64,000 nt of DNA from UBA4421 sp028228615 (GCA_028228615.1 JAOJBS010000010.1:15416-79415); one strand, 5' to 3'; positions 24,903-34,710 are shown, numbered from the stretch's first letter. Notes: generated from the letters alone by a model not told the origin. A program made the numbers and translations.

Positions 24903-25940
24903 ATGGACTTGAAAAGCAATAAGTTAGTTTGTGTCGCGCCCATGATGGCGTGGACTGATAAGCATTGCCGCTTTCTGCACCGACAATACACCCCCTCTGC
25001 ATTACTGTTTACCGAAATGGTAACTACCGGCGCCCTGCTTTATGGCAACCAAACTCATTTATTAGACCATGATCAGTGCGAGCACCCAGTAGCAATACAA
25101 CTGGGTGGTAATGACCCTGCAGCCCTTGCCGAATGCGCGGCCATGGCAGAAGAACGCGGCTTCGATGAAGTGAACATCAACGTCGGCTGCCCCTCTGACC
25201 GAGTACAGAAAGGTACATTTGGCGCATGTCTAATGCGCGAACCAGAGTTAGTGGCCGACTGCGTCAAAGCGATGCAAGCTCAATGCTCCATCCCAGTGAC
25301 CGTTAAATGTAGAACCGGCATTCAAACTAAGGGCGACAATAACGAATTCGCAACAATGGCATTTTTGCAGAAGTTTATTGGGCACATTGTAGATGCTGGT
25401 TGCGAGCGAATCTATCTGCATGCCCGAGTAGCCGTGTTGGGCGGCCTTTCTCCAGCCCAGAATAGAGAGATTCCACCGCTGACTATGGACAAAGCGCAAA
25501 ATATTAAGGCGCTACATCCAGACTTAGAACTTATTGTTAATGGCGGCATAACCGAACTTGAGCAAGCAGAAGCGCTATTAAGTTGGGCCGATGGCATCAT
25601 GATTGGGCGCGCCGCTTACCATAACCCAACGTTTCTCAGTCAGTTGGAACAGAAAATTTACAACCCCAACTTCACTTATAGTGAAGAAGAGATTCTCAAC
25701 AGTTATCAAAATTACGCGCAAAAGTTTTTACAAAACGGCGACCGGCTCCACAGCCTGACCAAGCATCTTTTGCATTGCTTTAACGGCAGGCCTGGTGCGC
25801 GAAGATTTAGACAAATACTCAGCGATCAAGCTAGGCTGAAAGATAACGACAGCAGCCTTATCGCAGAGGCTTTTAGTCAAGTACATTCAATAAGTAACTC
25901 CAAGGGAAACTATGCTAAGCAGTTTACGCAAGCTCTTTAG
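24903..25940 (+). CDS. dusA: tRNA-dihydrouridine(20/20a) synthase
   Basis: The 345-aa flavoenzyme reduces uridines in the tRNA D-loop using FMN and NADPH. It has the TIM-barrel Dus motif APMMAWTDKHCRFLHRQYTP, catalytic Cys in INVGCPSDRVQKGTFGACLM, KCRTGI and VNGGI phosphate-binding loops. HARVAVLGGLSPAQNREIPP is typical of the DusA subfamily rather than DusB or DusC. Its 3' end overlaps the TerB-like gene by 29 bp, so the two are co-transcribed. Confidence 0.95.
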   Translation: MDLKSNKLVCVAPMMAWTDKHCRFLHRQYTPSALLFTEMVTTGALLYGNQTHLLDHDQCEHPVAIQLGGNDPAALAECAAMAEERGFDEVNINVGCPSDRVQKGTFGACLMREPELVADCVKAMQAQCSIPVTVKCRTGIQTKGDNNEFATMAFLQKFIGHIVDAGCERIYLHARVAVLGGLSPAQNREIPPLTMDKAQNIKALHPDLELIVNGGITELEQAEALLSWADGIMIGRAAYHNPTFLSQLEQKIYNPNFTYSEEEILNSYQNYAQKFLQNGDRLHSLTKHLLHCFNGRPGARRFRQILSDQARLKDNDSSLIAEAFSQVHSISNSKGNYAKQFTQAL

Positions 25941-26352
25941 TCGCGAAGAAGAAGAAACAGAAGATGCGGCACTGGATCCTGCATTGGCCGCAGCAGCACT
26001 CATGTTTGAAGTGGTTTGGGCAGATCACGAAATCTCCCAAGCTGAACTGGTCACCGCGAAAGTTTTGCTCAAACAAATGTTTGCAGTGGAAGAGGACGCT
26101 GTAATGAGCATCGTCCTAGACGCCGAAAAAAGACTGAAAGAAAGCGTGGGCGTGCATGCATACACAACATTTCTCAATGAATCGTTGAGTGAAGAAGAAA
26201 AGTTCTCGGTAGTTACCGCGCTCTGGCAGATCGCCTTAGCCGAAGACGGCATAGACGTAATGGAAGAGCATTCAATCCGCAAAACGTCGGATCTTTTGTA
26301 CTTGTCCCACTCTAGGTTTATTGAGGCTAAGCTTAAGGCTAAAGCTCTTTAA
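25912..26352 (+). CDS. TerB-like (tellurite-resistance domain) protein
   Basis: The 146-aa helical protein resembles the TerB/DjlA N-terminal fold: AAALMFEVVWADHEISQAE and a second acidic turn ALWQIALAEDGIDVMEEH are the paired metal-binding-like D/E segments of this family. No membrane segment is seen. Function is unknown; TerB domains occur in stress-response and membrane-associated complexes. ATG is preceded by AAGGGAAACT inside the end of dusA, with a 29-bp overlap that argues for translational coupling. Confidence 0.8.
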   Translation: MLSSLRKLFSREEEETEDAALDPALAAAALMFEVVWADHEISQAELVTAKVLLKQMFAVEEDAVMSIVLDAEKRLKESVGVHAYTTFLNESLSEEEKFSVVTALWQIALAEDGIDVMEEHSIRKTSDLLYLSHSRFIEAKLKAKAL

Positions 26353-26360
26353 TTCGAGCC

Positions 26361-26402
26361 CTTTAGTTAAAGCACTTTAGTTAAAGCACTTTGATTAGCG
26401 CA
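26361..26402. repeat. 14-bp tandem repeat, three units
   Basis: CTTTAGTTAAAGCA occurs at 26361-26374 and 26375-26388, with a degenerate third copy CTTTGATTAGCGCA at 26389-26402. Each unit contains the inverted repeat CTTTA-TAAAG. It lies between convergent TerB and STAS genes. Confidence 0.85.
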
Positions 26403-26426
26403 TTTTAGCAAAGTTCTTTTGCAGCG

Positions 26427-26939
26427 CTAGTCGCCGGAAGAGGTGCGCTGTTCAATTGCCTCTAATTCCAGCGCATCGACTAACTGCTCGAACGCAGTTT
26501 TATTCGTATCGTTCATCGACATCAGTACGCGATGCGCCTCAATCACTTTTTCCCGCGTACCATCCACTGCAAGGTCGAAGAGCGCGGGCAAGGTGTGCAA
26601 CTTCACCGAGCTGTTTTCCACATTTGGCACAATGGTAAAAACATCGTCAAAGCCCATGTTCTGTAAGATGCGCTGAATGTTTGGAGAGTTACAGATAAGT
26701 GTGGGCACCTGCCCTTTGAGTGCTTTCACGCCCAAAGACAGCTTTGCCAGGCTACCCAGTGCGGTGCTGTCGATCAAATTGGTGGCTGTTAAATCCACAA
26801 TCACAGCACAAAATTTAGCGTCTTCAAGCATGCCCTGACAGTAGTTGTCGAAAGCACTGCACAGGCCAACGCGCACATCACCCTCGAAGCGAATGATATG
26901 AGTTCCATCACTGTCACCTACGTTGATACTACCCGTCAC
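26427..26939 (-). CDS. STAS-domain anti-sigma-factor antagonist-like protein
   Basis: The 170-aa protein has a STAS fold at residues 1-105. The phosphorylatable Ser (Ser58) lies in LIDSTALGSLAKLS, matching the D-S-x-x-L-G signature of SpoIIAA-type antagonists. An additional C-terminal helical tail of about 60 aa (ALFDLAVDGTREKVIEAHRV onward) is longer than SpoIIAA. It follows the PP2C phosphatase gene by 49 bp on the same strand, so the phosphatase probably dephosphorylates it in a partner switch. No HATPase kinase or anti-sigma gene is adjacent. Start is GTG with weak AGG spacing. Confidence 0.82.
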   Translation of the reverse strand: MTGSINVGDSDGTHIIRFEGDVRVGLCSAFDNYCQGMLEDAKFCAVIVDLTATNLIDSTALGSLAKLSLGVKALKGQVPTLICNSPNIQRILQNMGFDDVFTIVPNVENSSVKLHTLPALFDLAVDGTREKVIEAHRVLMSMNDTNKTAFEQLVDALELEAIEQRTSSGD

Positions 26940-26988
26940 CTATTAGTCCTTTGTCAGTGGCATGAATTTACCGGCGGCAGCATACTCC

Positions 26989-28116
26989 TCAGGAGATGCG
27001 TTTTACAGCCATTAAACTCATATCATCTACCCCCTCAAACTGAGCCCTTAACATGTCCCATAACGCGGCTGCGCCATTGCTTTGAGCGATTGCTTGCTGC
27101 AAGGCGGCCTCTTTTTCCGCAAGGTCGGCGGGCGAGAGACAATCAAGTACGCCATCAGAAAAAACCAGCAGCTGAGCATCGACAGGCATTTCAATAGCGT
27201 CTGAATGGTAGTGGGCATCGGGAAACAGCCCCAACGGTTTGCCACTTTGCTCCAACACACTGATTTCGCCCTGAGCGCTCACTAGCATGGCCGGCGGAAA
27301 TTGGGCACCCGTACTGTAATGCAGTACATTTGTTTCTTTATCGATAATGCCAAGAAACATAGCTACGTGCTTTTCAATAGACTGATCAATCAGTGTTGCG
27401 TTGATCCACCCGAGCATCGCACCGGGTGAATTAAATGATGGGCTGCCAAATTTTTGCTGGAGCCGCCAAGAAATGTTTTTCAACTGTACTGTGAGTAATG
27501 CAGATGACGCACCATGGCCCGCAACATCCGCCAAAAAACAGGCGAGGTATTTGTCCTGCAAAGGAAAGTAATCTACAAAGTCGCCACTTAATATGAGCGA
27601 CGGTGCCAACCACCGTGAACATAAAAACCGATCAATGATTTTGTCTTGTTTTGGCAGCATGCCACGCTGAATCTGTTGACCCTGCAACTGATCTTGCTCA
27701 AGTTCAAACTGCATATCCACAAGACGTTGGGCGCTGTCATCCAGCTGTTGGGCCATGCGCGTGAATCGGTTTTCAACCGAATTTACACGTTGCAATAGTT
27801 CAGCGTCATCCATTTGCATGAGCCAGCAATCAATGCAGCCCAGCGCAAACGCCGAATTTAACGTTTCCGCAGAAGGCAGATCTTGACTGAGTAGGACACA
27901 GCAATTGAGAAGGTTTGCGTTAGCACACAACTGAATGTCATCAAGGCTAGCGCAGACGACTATTTCAAGTGTCTGGAGATCGCTTGATGGCTTGAGACCC
28001 ATCAGTCCCTCAACACTTACTTGGCTGACATCGCTGATACCCAAGCGTGCCACTTTGTCGAGAAAAGCACGCCCCAGTTCAGTATTTGTGTTCAGTACTG
28101 CCAGGCTTATTGACAC
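26989..28116 (-). CDS. PP2C/SpoIIE-type phosphatase with receiver-like N-terminus
   Basis: The 375-aa protein has an N-terminal alpha/beta region of about 115 aa, similar in layout to a response-regulator receiver but without a clear phospho-acceptor Asp. A coiled-coil linker (residues about 120-150) follows, then a SpoIIE/RsbU phosphatase with metal-binding Asp residues in LSGDFVDYF, FLADVAGHGASSALLT, FSDGVLD and DDMSLMAV. It probably dephosphorylates the STAS protein encoded just downstream. The start is GTG; an ATG is not available nearby. It lies 97 bp after hrpA on the same strand. Confidence 0.85.
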   Translation of the reverse strand: MSISLAVLNTNTELGRAFLDKVARLGISDVSQVSVEGLMGLKPSSDLQTLEIVVCASLDDIQLCANANLLNCCVLLSQDLPSAETLNSAFALGCIDCWLMQMDDAELLQRVNSVENRFTRMAQQLDDSAQRLVDMQFELEQDQLQGQQIQRGMLPKQDKIIDRFLCSRWLAPSLILSGDFVDYFPLQDKYLACFLADVAGHGASSALLTVQLKNISWRLQQKFGSPSFNSPGAMLGWINATLIDQSIEKHVAMFLGIIDKETNVLHYSTGAQFPPAMLVSAQGEISVLEQSGKPLGLFPDAHYHSDAIEMPVDAQLLVFSDGVLDCLSPADLAEKEAALQQAIAQSNGAAALWDMLRAQFEGVDDMSLMAVKRIS

Positions 28117-28213
28117 ATTAAAGCCCTGTTACCGCTGCTGTGAAGATTGCAGAAAAGTACTCCTCTTACCCAACATGCACAAGCACCAGAGCACGGCGCA
28201 TATTAACACCCCA

Positions 28214-31200
28214 CTATGCCAGGCCAACGCGTCGTTCCTCTAGCAACAACTTTTCCCCCACGCGTTTCTGGGAAACCTTCCATTTGGCGGGAGGCAGCGG
28301 GTGTGCAATGACTTTCTGCCGCGAGACCGGCTCAGCAAAAAATTTCAACCGCAGCTCTTCCAAATAATACTTCAACTCGAGCAAATGCTCTGCATCATGC
28401 AATTCATTGTGAGCAATGGCGGCCAAACGATTCTCAAGGGGCTGCAGTTGTTTAACTAATTCTCGGTCTCTTGGCACGTGGCCTTGGAGGTTTTCTACCC
28501 GAGTCACTACACCCTGTAACAAACGCGGCAGTAATGGCAAAAACCGCATGGGCGTAATTTGCAAAACATTGCCGGGTACTATGCGCTGAAGATGTTCACG
28601 AATATCCGCAACGCTTTCTGCATAGGCATTAGAGCTAAAACTGTCTAACTTATTCACTATCGTGAAGCGAAGTTGCAATGCTTCAGTAAGATACTTAACC
28701 GTGTCGCGAAAAATGTCATTCAAATCGCCTCTATGCTCGTCTAAACGTTGCGCAAATTCATCGGCGTTAGCGGGCAACACTCTGCCCTCAAAATAACAAT
28801 ACCAGGCCACATTTAGCATCAGTTGTTCGCGCAGCACCTCGGCGCTACCTATACCCGCAAAATACAATCCAAGCTGTTTTTCCTTAGCCAGTTCACGGCG
28901 AAAAAAATTGGCAGGTTTACCAATCTGAAGTAAGGCCAGCTTTGGAAAACCTAGCCTATTTGCCTTGTCTCGAAGTTGCGCTGTTTCAAACAGCTTCAAC
29001 TGAACGCTGCCATGGGCATCTACCAACCCTGGGTAGGCCATTACTGGTGCCATACCCTCCTCTACAACAACATGAGTAGGAATCTCTACATCTGGAAACT
29101 GTTGCAAATCGTTTCGCTCATAGACCTGAAAAACCTCCGTAGAGGCATGGGTTTCAACGTTAGACAACTGCGCCTTAATGTCGTTAAGGTCTCTTCCTGC
29201 AGCAAGAATACGGCCCTGCTCATCCACCACTCTGGCATTAACCATTAAGTGCGCGGGAATACGCTCAGCATCCCAATCAGCGGCATCTACAGAAATTCTA
29301 TAAAGGTCTTGCAACACCGACCCAAGCGCTGAAAGAAACCTACCTTGCCGGTAAACATTATCGGCCAGCAATCGAGCAACAATTTCTTCTAATTTGTCAG
29401 GCAGCGGCGCCAGCAATTTGCGTTTATTTTTGGGTAGAGTACGCAACCACTGTTCCACTACAGCGGGGAACATGCCCGGCACAGACCACTGCAGAGGCTC
29501 GGATCCAACACCATGGAGAACGCCCACTGGAATGGTCATAGTGATACCGTCCGAAGCATCACCCGGCGCAAAGCGATAACTCAGCGCCAGATCAACACCC
29601 CCCAAATTCAGCGTGTTAGGAAAATCAGTGTCTCTGAGGCGCGTTGAGGCAGTGCGGAGTAATTGCTCTTGCGTAAAAAAAAGCGCTTCCTGAGCACTGC
29701 GGTCCAGGCGTTTCCACCAGCGGCCTAGGTCTCCTACCCTGCACACAGATTCCGAAACATGTTTTGCATAGAGTTGATAAACTTCGTCATCGCTAATCAA
29801 CAGGTCTCTGCGGCGTCCTTTTGCCTCGCTGTCTTGAATTGAGCCGATCAGCTCTAAGTTATGACGCAAAAATGCAGGTGGATTATTCACAGCGCCATGC
29901 ACCAAGCCTTCACGAATCAGCAGGTCTCGGCAGAAAGATGGATCCACCTCGTGATAACTCATAGGTCTGCGTTCCGCTAACGTTAAACCATACAAACTCA
30001 CGCTCTCGTAAGCGACCACCTCGCCTCGCTTCAGACTCCACACAGGATCGCTAAATCGTTTCTTAATAAGATGTTGGGCCTGGGCTTCGATCCAACGACT
30101 TTCTACAGCAGCAACACAGCGCGCAAAAACTCGCTGTGTCTCAACCACTTCCACTGCCACAATCCACTTGGGCGAGCGCTTAGCAAGACCTGAGCCGGGA
30201 AAAATACCGAGGCGTAAATTGCGCGGCCCAATGTATTTACCCTTCTCATCATGCTGAGCGATGAGTCCCAGCGAGCCCACCAACACTGCCTCATGAATTT
30301 GCCGAAAAGAAGCAGGCGTGTCGTTAAGACTTAAACGCAACTCTTTACACACTACGCGCAGCTGACGATGCAACTCCCGCCACTCGCGCACGCGCACTGG
30401 ATTAATAAAACGTTTGCGCAAAGTAGTTTGCCAACGATTCTTCGTTAGCTGTTCACGCTGCTCTTCGATCCACCGCCAAAGATTGAGTAGGGTTAAATAG
30501 TCCGAGTCTTTGTGCAAAAACATTTCATGAGCCGTATCGGCTGCCTGAGTTTTTCCATGGGGCCGGTCTCGAGGGTCCTGTACAGCTAAACAAGAAACTA
30601 TGATCAACATTTCATTGAGGCAAGACTGCTCTTTAGCCGCAATCAGCATTCTCGCTAAACGCGGATCTACCGGCAAACGCGCCATTAGGCGACCTGTATC
30701 AGTTAGACCACCGCCCTTCAGAGCACCAAGCTCGTCTAACAGACGCAGGGCATCGCGGATGGCCCTGGGTTCCGGCGGATCAATAAATGGAAACTTACTG
30801 ATCTCCCCTAACCCAAATGCTTCCATCTGTAGAACGACAGAGGCCAAATTGACCCGTCTTATTTCTGCATCCGTGTACTCCGGACGGCTGAAAAAATCAT
30901 GTTCTTCAAAAAGCCGATAACAAATACCCGGTGCTACCCGACCACACCGGCCTTTGCGCTGGTTAGCACTGGCCTGACTGATGGGTTCAATGGGTAGTCG
31001 TTGCAACTTAGACCGGTAGCTATATCTTGAAATACGCGCAAACCCCGGATCTATGACAAAGCCAATATTGGGTACCGTTAGCGATGTTTCGGCAACGTTG
31101 GTGGCCAAAATGATGCGCCGCTTACCGCCGGAGGACGGGTTAAATACCCGGCGCTGGTCAGCCACAGACAGCCGCGCATAGAGCGGTAGAATCTCAAAGC

Positions 31201-32068
31201 TTTCTTGGAAAGCCATGCGCAGTCGCCGGGCGGCCTCAAAAATTTCGCGCTCGCCAGAAAAGAAAATCAGCACATCTCGAGCAGAGGTCATGGGTTTGCG
31301 ATCAATCTCATGCAGCACGTCCAACATTGACCCAAACTCGCCGTCGTCCCCGCCGCGATACTGAACATCTACTGGGTAGGTTCGCCCACCCACCTTGACC
31401 ACCGGTGCACCATTGAAAAACTCAGAAAACCTATCGACATCAATGGTAGCGCTAGTAACAATTATTTTTAGGTCTTTACGCTTTAAGGTTAGACGTTTTA
31501 AATAGCCTAGCAGGAAGTCAATATTCAGGCTGCGCTCATGAGCCTCGTCGACAATAATCGCATCATACTTGTCTAGAAAACGGTCGTGCCTAATCTCAGT
31601 AAGCAGCAAGCCATCTGTCATGACTTTCACCAATGTATTGTCATTGGTTTGATCTGAAAAGCGCACCGCGTAACCAACGTCTTGACCCAACTGCGCATCC
31701 ATTTCCTGGGCAATTCGCTGCGCCACCGTGCGCGCGGCAATACGACGGGGCTGGGTATGACCGATAATACCGGTTAAACCTAGGCCGATCTTTAGGCAAA
31801 GCTTGGGTAACTGAGTGGTTTTACCTGAACCCGTTTCACCCGCTATGACCACAACCTGGCTGTCTTCTAACAACTTGCATATTTCGTCAACAGCTTCACT
31901 GACAGGCAAGCCATCCATTGGCGTGAGGTTTAGTTTGGCAAGGTTGCTTCTGCGCTGTTCTAGCAAAGCATGAGAAGTGTCTTCAAGAGTTTGGCGCGCC
32001 GGACCTTTCAAGCGACGCAGCTTAAAAACGTCTTTACGCATCACATCGGGATTATTTTGACCGTTCAT
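28214..32068 (-). CDS. hrpA: ATP-dependent RNA helicase HrpA
   Basis: The 1284-aa DEAH-box helicase has motif I GETGSGKTTQLPKLCL at about residues 78-93, DEAH in IIVDEAHERS, SAT in VTSATIDVDRF, and motif VI in SQASANQRKGRCGR. The HA2/OB region and the long C-terminal domain DUF3418 type (ending with PPAKWKVSQKR) identify HrpA rather than HrpB, and the length is close to E. coli HrpA. In E. coli it handles stalled ribosomes and mRNA processing. ATG follows GGGTCGAA. Its stop precedes the PP2C gene. Confidence 0.96.
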   Translation of the reverse strand: MNGQNNPDVMRKDVFKLRRLKGPARQTLEDTSHALLEQRRSNLAKLNLTPMDGLPVSEAVDEICKLLEDSQVVVIAGETGSGKTTQLPKLCLKIGLGLTGIIGHTQPRRIAARTVAQRIAQEMDAQLGQDVGYAVRFSDQTNDNTLVKVMTDGLLLTEIRHDRFLDKYDAIIVDEAHERSLNIDFLLGYLKRLTLKRKDLKIIVTSATIDVDRFSEFFNGAPVVKVGGRTYPVDVQYRGGDDGEFGSMLDVLHEIDRKPMTSARDVLIFFSGEREIFEAARRLRMAFQESFEILPLYARLSVADQRRVFNPSSGGKRRIILATNVAETSLTVPNIGFVIDPGFARISRYSYRSKLQRLPIEPISQASANQRKGRCGRVAPGICYRLFEEHDFFSRPEYTDAEIRRVNLASVVLQMEAFGLGEISKFPFIDPPEPRAIRDALRLLDELGALKGGGLTDTGRLMARLPVDPRLARMLIAAKEQSCLNEMLIIVSCLAVQDPRDRPHGKTQAADTAHEMFLHKDSDYLTLLNLWRWIEEQREQLTKNRWQTTLRKRFINPVRVREWRELHRQLRVVCKELRLSLNDTPASFRQIHEAVLVGSLGLIAQHDEKGKYIGPRNLRLGIFPGSGLAKRSPKWIVAVEVVETQRVFARCVAAVESRWIEAQAQHLIKKRFSDPVWSLKRGEVVAYESVSLYGLTLAERRPMSYHEVDPSFCRDLLIREGLVHGAVNNPPAFLRHNLELIGSIQDSEAKGRRRDLLISDDEVYQLYAKHVSESVCRVGDLGRWWKRLDRSAQEALFFTQEQLLRTASTRLRDTDFPNTLNLGGVDLALSYRFAPGDASDGITMTIPVGVLHGVGSEPLQWSVPGMFPAVVEQWLRTLPKNKRKLLAPLPDKLEEIVARLLADNVYRQGRFLSALGSVLQDLYRISVDAADWDAERIPAHLMVNARVVDEQGRILAAGRDLNDIKAQLSNVETHASTEVFQVYERNDLQQFPDVEIPTHVVVEEGMAPVMAYPGLVDAHGSVQLKLFETAQLRDKANRLGFPKLALLQIGKPANFFRRELAKEKQLGLYFAGIGSAEVLREQLMLNVAWYCYFEGRVLPANADEFAQRLDEHRGDLNDIFRDTVKYLTEALQLRFTIVNKLDSFSSNAYAESVADIREHLQRIVPGNVLQITPMRFLPLLPRLLQGVVTRVENLQGHVPRDRELVKQLQPLENRLAAIAHNELHDAEHLLELKYYLEELRLKFFAEPVSRQKVIAHPLPPAKWKVSQKRVGEKLLLEERRVGLA

Positions 32069-32194
32069 TTCGACCCTTGGATCCCAGTCACACGCCCTGC
32101 GGCTTTGGTTAGTGCGGCTAGAAAATTGTTCTAGCGCTTTTCTTTAGCTTATTGATGACTCATGCCATCTCAATGTTGCCACGAACTCTCTAAA

Positions 32195-32241
32195 GGCTCG
32201 GCAGGCCGAGCCCAATATCTAAATAGCTTAGATATTTTTTT
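32195..32241. terminator. Tandem hairpins between VWA and hrpA genes
   Basis: On the minus strand GGCTCGGC-CT-GCCGAGCC (32195-32212) is a perfect 8-bp hairpin followed by UUUA, suitable for ending the moxR-VWA transcript. Adjacent on the plus strand AATATCTAA (32214-32222) pairs with TTAGATATT (32228-32236) and is followed by a T-run to 32241, a plus-strand terminator shape without a plus-strand gene upstream. Confidence 0.55.
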
Positions 32242-32267
32242 GGGAAGAGGCTTTTAGCGCAAGAGGC

Positions 32268-33428
32268 CTACTTAGAAAGATTTCCCATTCCCTCTTCAAG
32301 ACCTTTGATGGTTAACGGAAACATATTTCCGCCAACCAGCTCTTGAGTCATCATCACTGAAGATGAATATTCCCAAGTTTCTTGAGGGGTAGGATTAAGC
32401 CAAATGACCTTGTCATAAATGGTAGAAAACTTCTCCATCCACGCGGCACCCGGCTCTTCGTTCCAATGCTCTACGCTACCGCCTGCATGAGTAATTTCAT
32501 AAGGGGCCATGGTTGCGTCCCCCACAAACACTACTTTGTAGTCTTGAGAGAATTTATTCAGAACCTCTAGCGTAGGCATCCGTTCCGCCATACGACGTCG
32601 GTTGTCTTTCCACACAGATTCATAAATAAAGTTATGAAAGTAAAAACTCTCAATATGCTTGAACTCTGTTCTGGAGGCCGAGAACAATTCTTCGCAAATC
32701 TTTACGTGGGCATCCATAGAGCCGCCGATGTCCAAGAACAACAAAACCTTTACGGTGTTGCGTCGCTCTGGGCGCATCTTAATGTCTAACATGCCGCCGT
32801 TGTGGGCCGTGGACTTAATTGTGCCGGAGATATCCAGCTCATCTTCCGCACCGGTTCTGGCGAATTTACGCAAGCGACGCAGAGCCATCTTGATGTTGCG
32901 CGTACCGAGCTCTACTGAATCATCCAGATTTTTATACTGGCGCTCATCCCACACCTTTTTGGCTTTCTTCTTTTTGCCTTTGCCCAGCCCGCCAGGACCA
33001 CTTTGGCCTTGTCTGTCTGCATTGCCCTCGTCGCCGTCTTTGCCCTCTTCGCCGGCTTTGGCTTCGGCCTCTTCCTTGGCTTTCTTAAACGCTTCGATCA
33101 GTTTCTCAAGACCACCCAAAGACTCGATTTCTTTGAGTTGTTCAGGTGACAATGATTTTTCGAATTCGTGTCTCAGCCACTCATCGGGAATCAGACTTTC
33201 AAGCAGACCATGCAAATCCTCTAGGCCTTTAAAATAGGCGCTAAAAGCTCGGTCAAATTTGTCGTAATTCTTTTCATCTTTTACCAATGCGGTTCGGCTC
33301 AAGAGATAAAAATCATCCAAATTTGCGTAAACCAGCTGATGCTGTAGGCCACTAATAAGATCCATAAGCTCCCGGATGGTTACCGGCAGCTTATACTTTC
33401 TAAGGGTCAGAAAAAAATTGATGAGCAC
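32268..33428 (-). CDS. CoxE-like VWA domain protein
   Basis: The 386-aa cytoplasmic protein has a basic/acidic low-complexity linker (about residues 105-165, with EAEAKAGEEGKDGDEG and GKGKKKKAKK) and a C-terminal von Willebrand A domain. The MIDAS-type motif is LFLDIGGSMDAHV, a D-x-G-x-S variant common in CoxE-like proteins, followed by VFVGDATMAPYEI. VWA proteins of this type work with MoxR AAA+ ATPases to assemble or activate metalloenzymes or membrane complexes. GTG start with AGGGGCTAGACT; it begins 3 bp after moxR. Confidence 0.85.
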   Translation of the reverse strand: MLINFFLTLRKYKLPVTIRELMDLISGLQHQLVYANLDDFYLLSRTALVKDEKNYDKFDRAFSAYFKGLEDLHGLLESLIPDEWLRHEFEKSLSPEQLKEIESLGGLEKLIEAFKKAKEEAEAKAGEEGKDGDEGNADRQGQSGPGGLGKGKKKKAKKVWDERQYKNLDDSVELGTRNIKMALRRLRKFARTGAEDELDISGTIKSTAHNGGMLDIKMRPERRNTVKVLLFLDIGGSMDAHVKICEELFSASRTEFKHIESFYFHNFIYESVWKDNRRRMAERMPTLEVLNKFSQDYKVVFVGDATMAPYEITHAGGSVEHWNEEPGAAWMEKFSTIYDKVIWLNPTPQETWEYSSSVMMTQELVGGNMFPLTIKGLEEGMGNLSK

Positions 33429-33431
33429 AGT

Positions 33432-34280
33432 CTAGCCCCTACTATCTCGACGATTCATAAACGCCAGGCGTTCTAGCAAATGCACGTCCTGCTCGTTCTT
33501 AACCAGCGCACCGTACAGAGGAGGAATAGCCTTGCTGGCATCCCTGTTAGTCAAAATCTCATCAGGAATATCGTCAGCCATTAGCAGCTTCAACCAATCA
33601 ATCAGTTCAGAGGTAGATGGCTTCTTCTTCAGACCAGGCACTTTGCGCACGTCGAAGAAAATTTCCATAGCCTCTTTGACCATGTCCTGCTTCACGCCTG
33701 GGAAATGCACGTCAACGATTTGTTGCATGGTTTCGCGATCTGGGAAGTTAATGAAGTGGAAGAAGCAGCGACGCAAAAACGCATCTGGTAATTCTTTTTC
33801 ATTGTTTGACGTAATGATAACGATAGGACGGTTTTTCGCTTTAATGGTTTTGCCTAGCTCGTAGACATAAAATTCCATGCGATCGATTTCTTGTAACAAG
33901 TCATTTGGAAACTCAATGTCTGCCTTATCGATCTCATCGATCAACAAAACCACACGCTCTTCAGCTTCAAAGGCTTCCCAAAGCTTACCTTTCTTGATGT
34001 AGTTGCTGATGTCGTTAACACGCTCATCACCCAACTGAGAATCACGTAGGCGTGAAACCGCATCGTACTCATAAAGGCCATTAACTGCTTTTGTGGTGGA
34101 CTTGATGTGCCATTCTAAAAGCGGCATCCCAAGAGATTTTGCCACTTCAATAGCAAGCATTGTTTTACCAGTGCCTGGCTCACCTTTAATTAGCAAAGGG
34201 CGCTCTAGCTTCGCGGCGGCATCTACTGCCATGCTCAGTTCGTCGGTGGCGATATACGAGTCGGTACTTTCAAAAATCAT
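33432..34280 (-). CDS. MoxR-type AAA+ ATPase
   Basis: The 282-aa ATPase has Walker A GEPGTGKTMLAIEVAKSLG at about residues 36-54, Walker B LLIDEIDKADIEFPNDLLQE, sensor 1 in PIVIITSNNEKELPDAFLRR with the Arg finger, and a C-terminal lid helix. MoxR proteins are chaperone-like ATPases that partner with VWA proteins, and here the VWA gene starts 3 bp downstream, forming a two-gene operon. The client is not evident from neighbours. Upstream lies a 12-bp tandem repeat in the leader. Confidence 0.9.
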   Translation of the reverse strand: MIFESTDSYIATDELSMAVDAAAKLERPLLIKGEPGTGKTMLAIEVAKSLGMPLLEWHIKSTTKAVNGLYEYDAVSRLRDSQLGDERVNDISNYIKKGKLWEAFEAEERVVLLIDEIDKADIEFPNDLLQEIDRMEFYVYELGKTIKAKNRPIVIITSNNEKELPDAFLRRCFFHFINFPDRETMQQIVDVHFPGVKQDMVKEAMEIFFDVRKVPGLKKKPSTSELIDWLKLLMADDIPDEILTNRDASKAIPPLYGALVKNEQDVHLLERLAFMNRRDSRG

Positions 34281-34300
34281 TCAAAACTCTCTTTTTTTCT

Positions 34301-34336
34301 GTCTAGTTGTCTGTCTAGTTGTCTGTCTAGTTAGCT
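34301..34336. repeat. 12-bp tandem repeat in moxR leader
   Basis: GTCTAGTTGTCT occurs at 34301-34312 and 34313-34324, with a partial third copy GTCTAGTTAG at 34325-34334. It begins 20 bp upstream of the moxR ATG. The remaining spacer to 34710 contains no supportable gene. Confidence 0.85.
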
Positions 34337-34710
34337 ATTTATTAGATGGCTATCATATTATCGATTCAGTCATCTAAGTTAGATGAATAAATCTGTCTAA
34401 ATTTTTAACGCAGGTTAATCGCTATGGCTATTAGTCACTTAATCTACCGATAGTCTACGAATCTGTCCCCCAACTTGTGAGCCGCTGCATTGTCTCCCCG
34501 CCCAACCCTCGCGCTCCATAACGAACTTAACCTTGTGGCCAGCTCTAATAGAAGGCCTTGAACGAACAGCAAGCTACTTTAATGGAGCTTAGGCAACCCA
34601 TGCAACCATGCTATTACCGAAGATTTCTCAACCCCTCTAAAAATCAAGCCTAAAATCGGCTCAAGAGTAGATAAATACCCCATGGGCGCTAGGCGTTATT
34701 TGCCGCTATT
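34337..34710. other. Intergenic spacer upstream of moxR
   Basis: This 374-bp stretch between moxR and the small membrane-protein gene has no ORF with a convincing start or family match and no stable hairpin noted by eye. The moxR promoter should be within it on the minus strand. Confidence 0.5.

Noticed and set aside
32659..33237. 192-codon antisense ORF inside the VWA gene
   Set aside because: It mirrors the low-complexity linker of the VWA gene (Ser/Pro-rich shadow) and has no motif.
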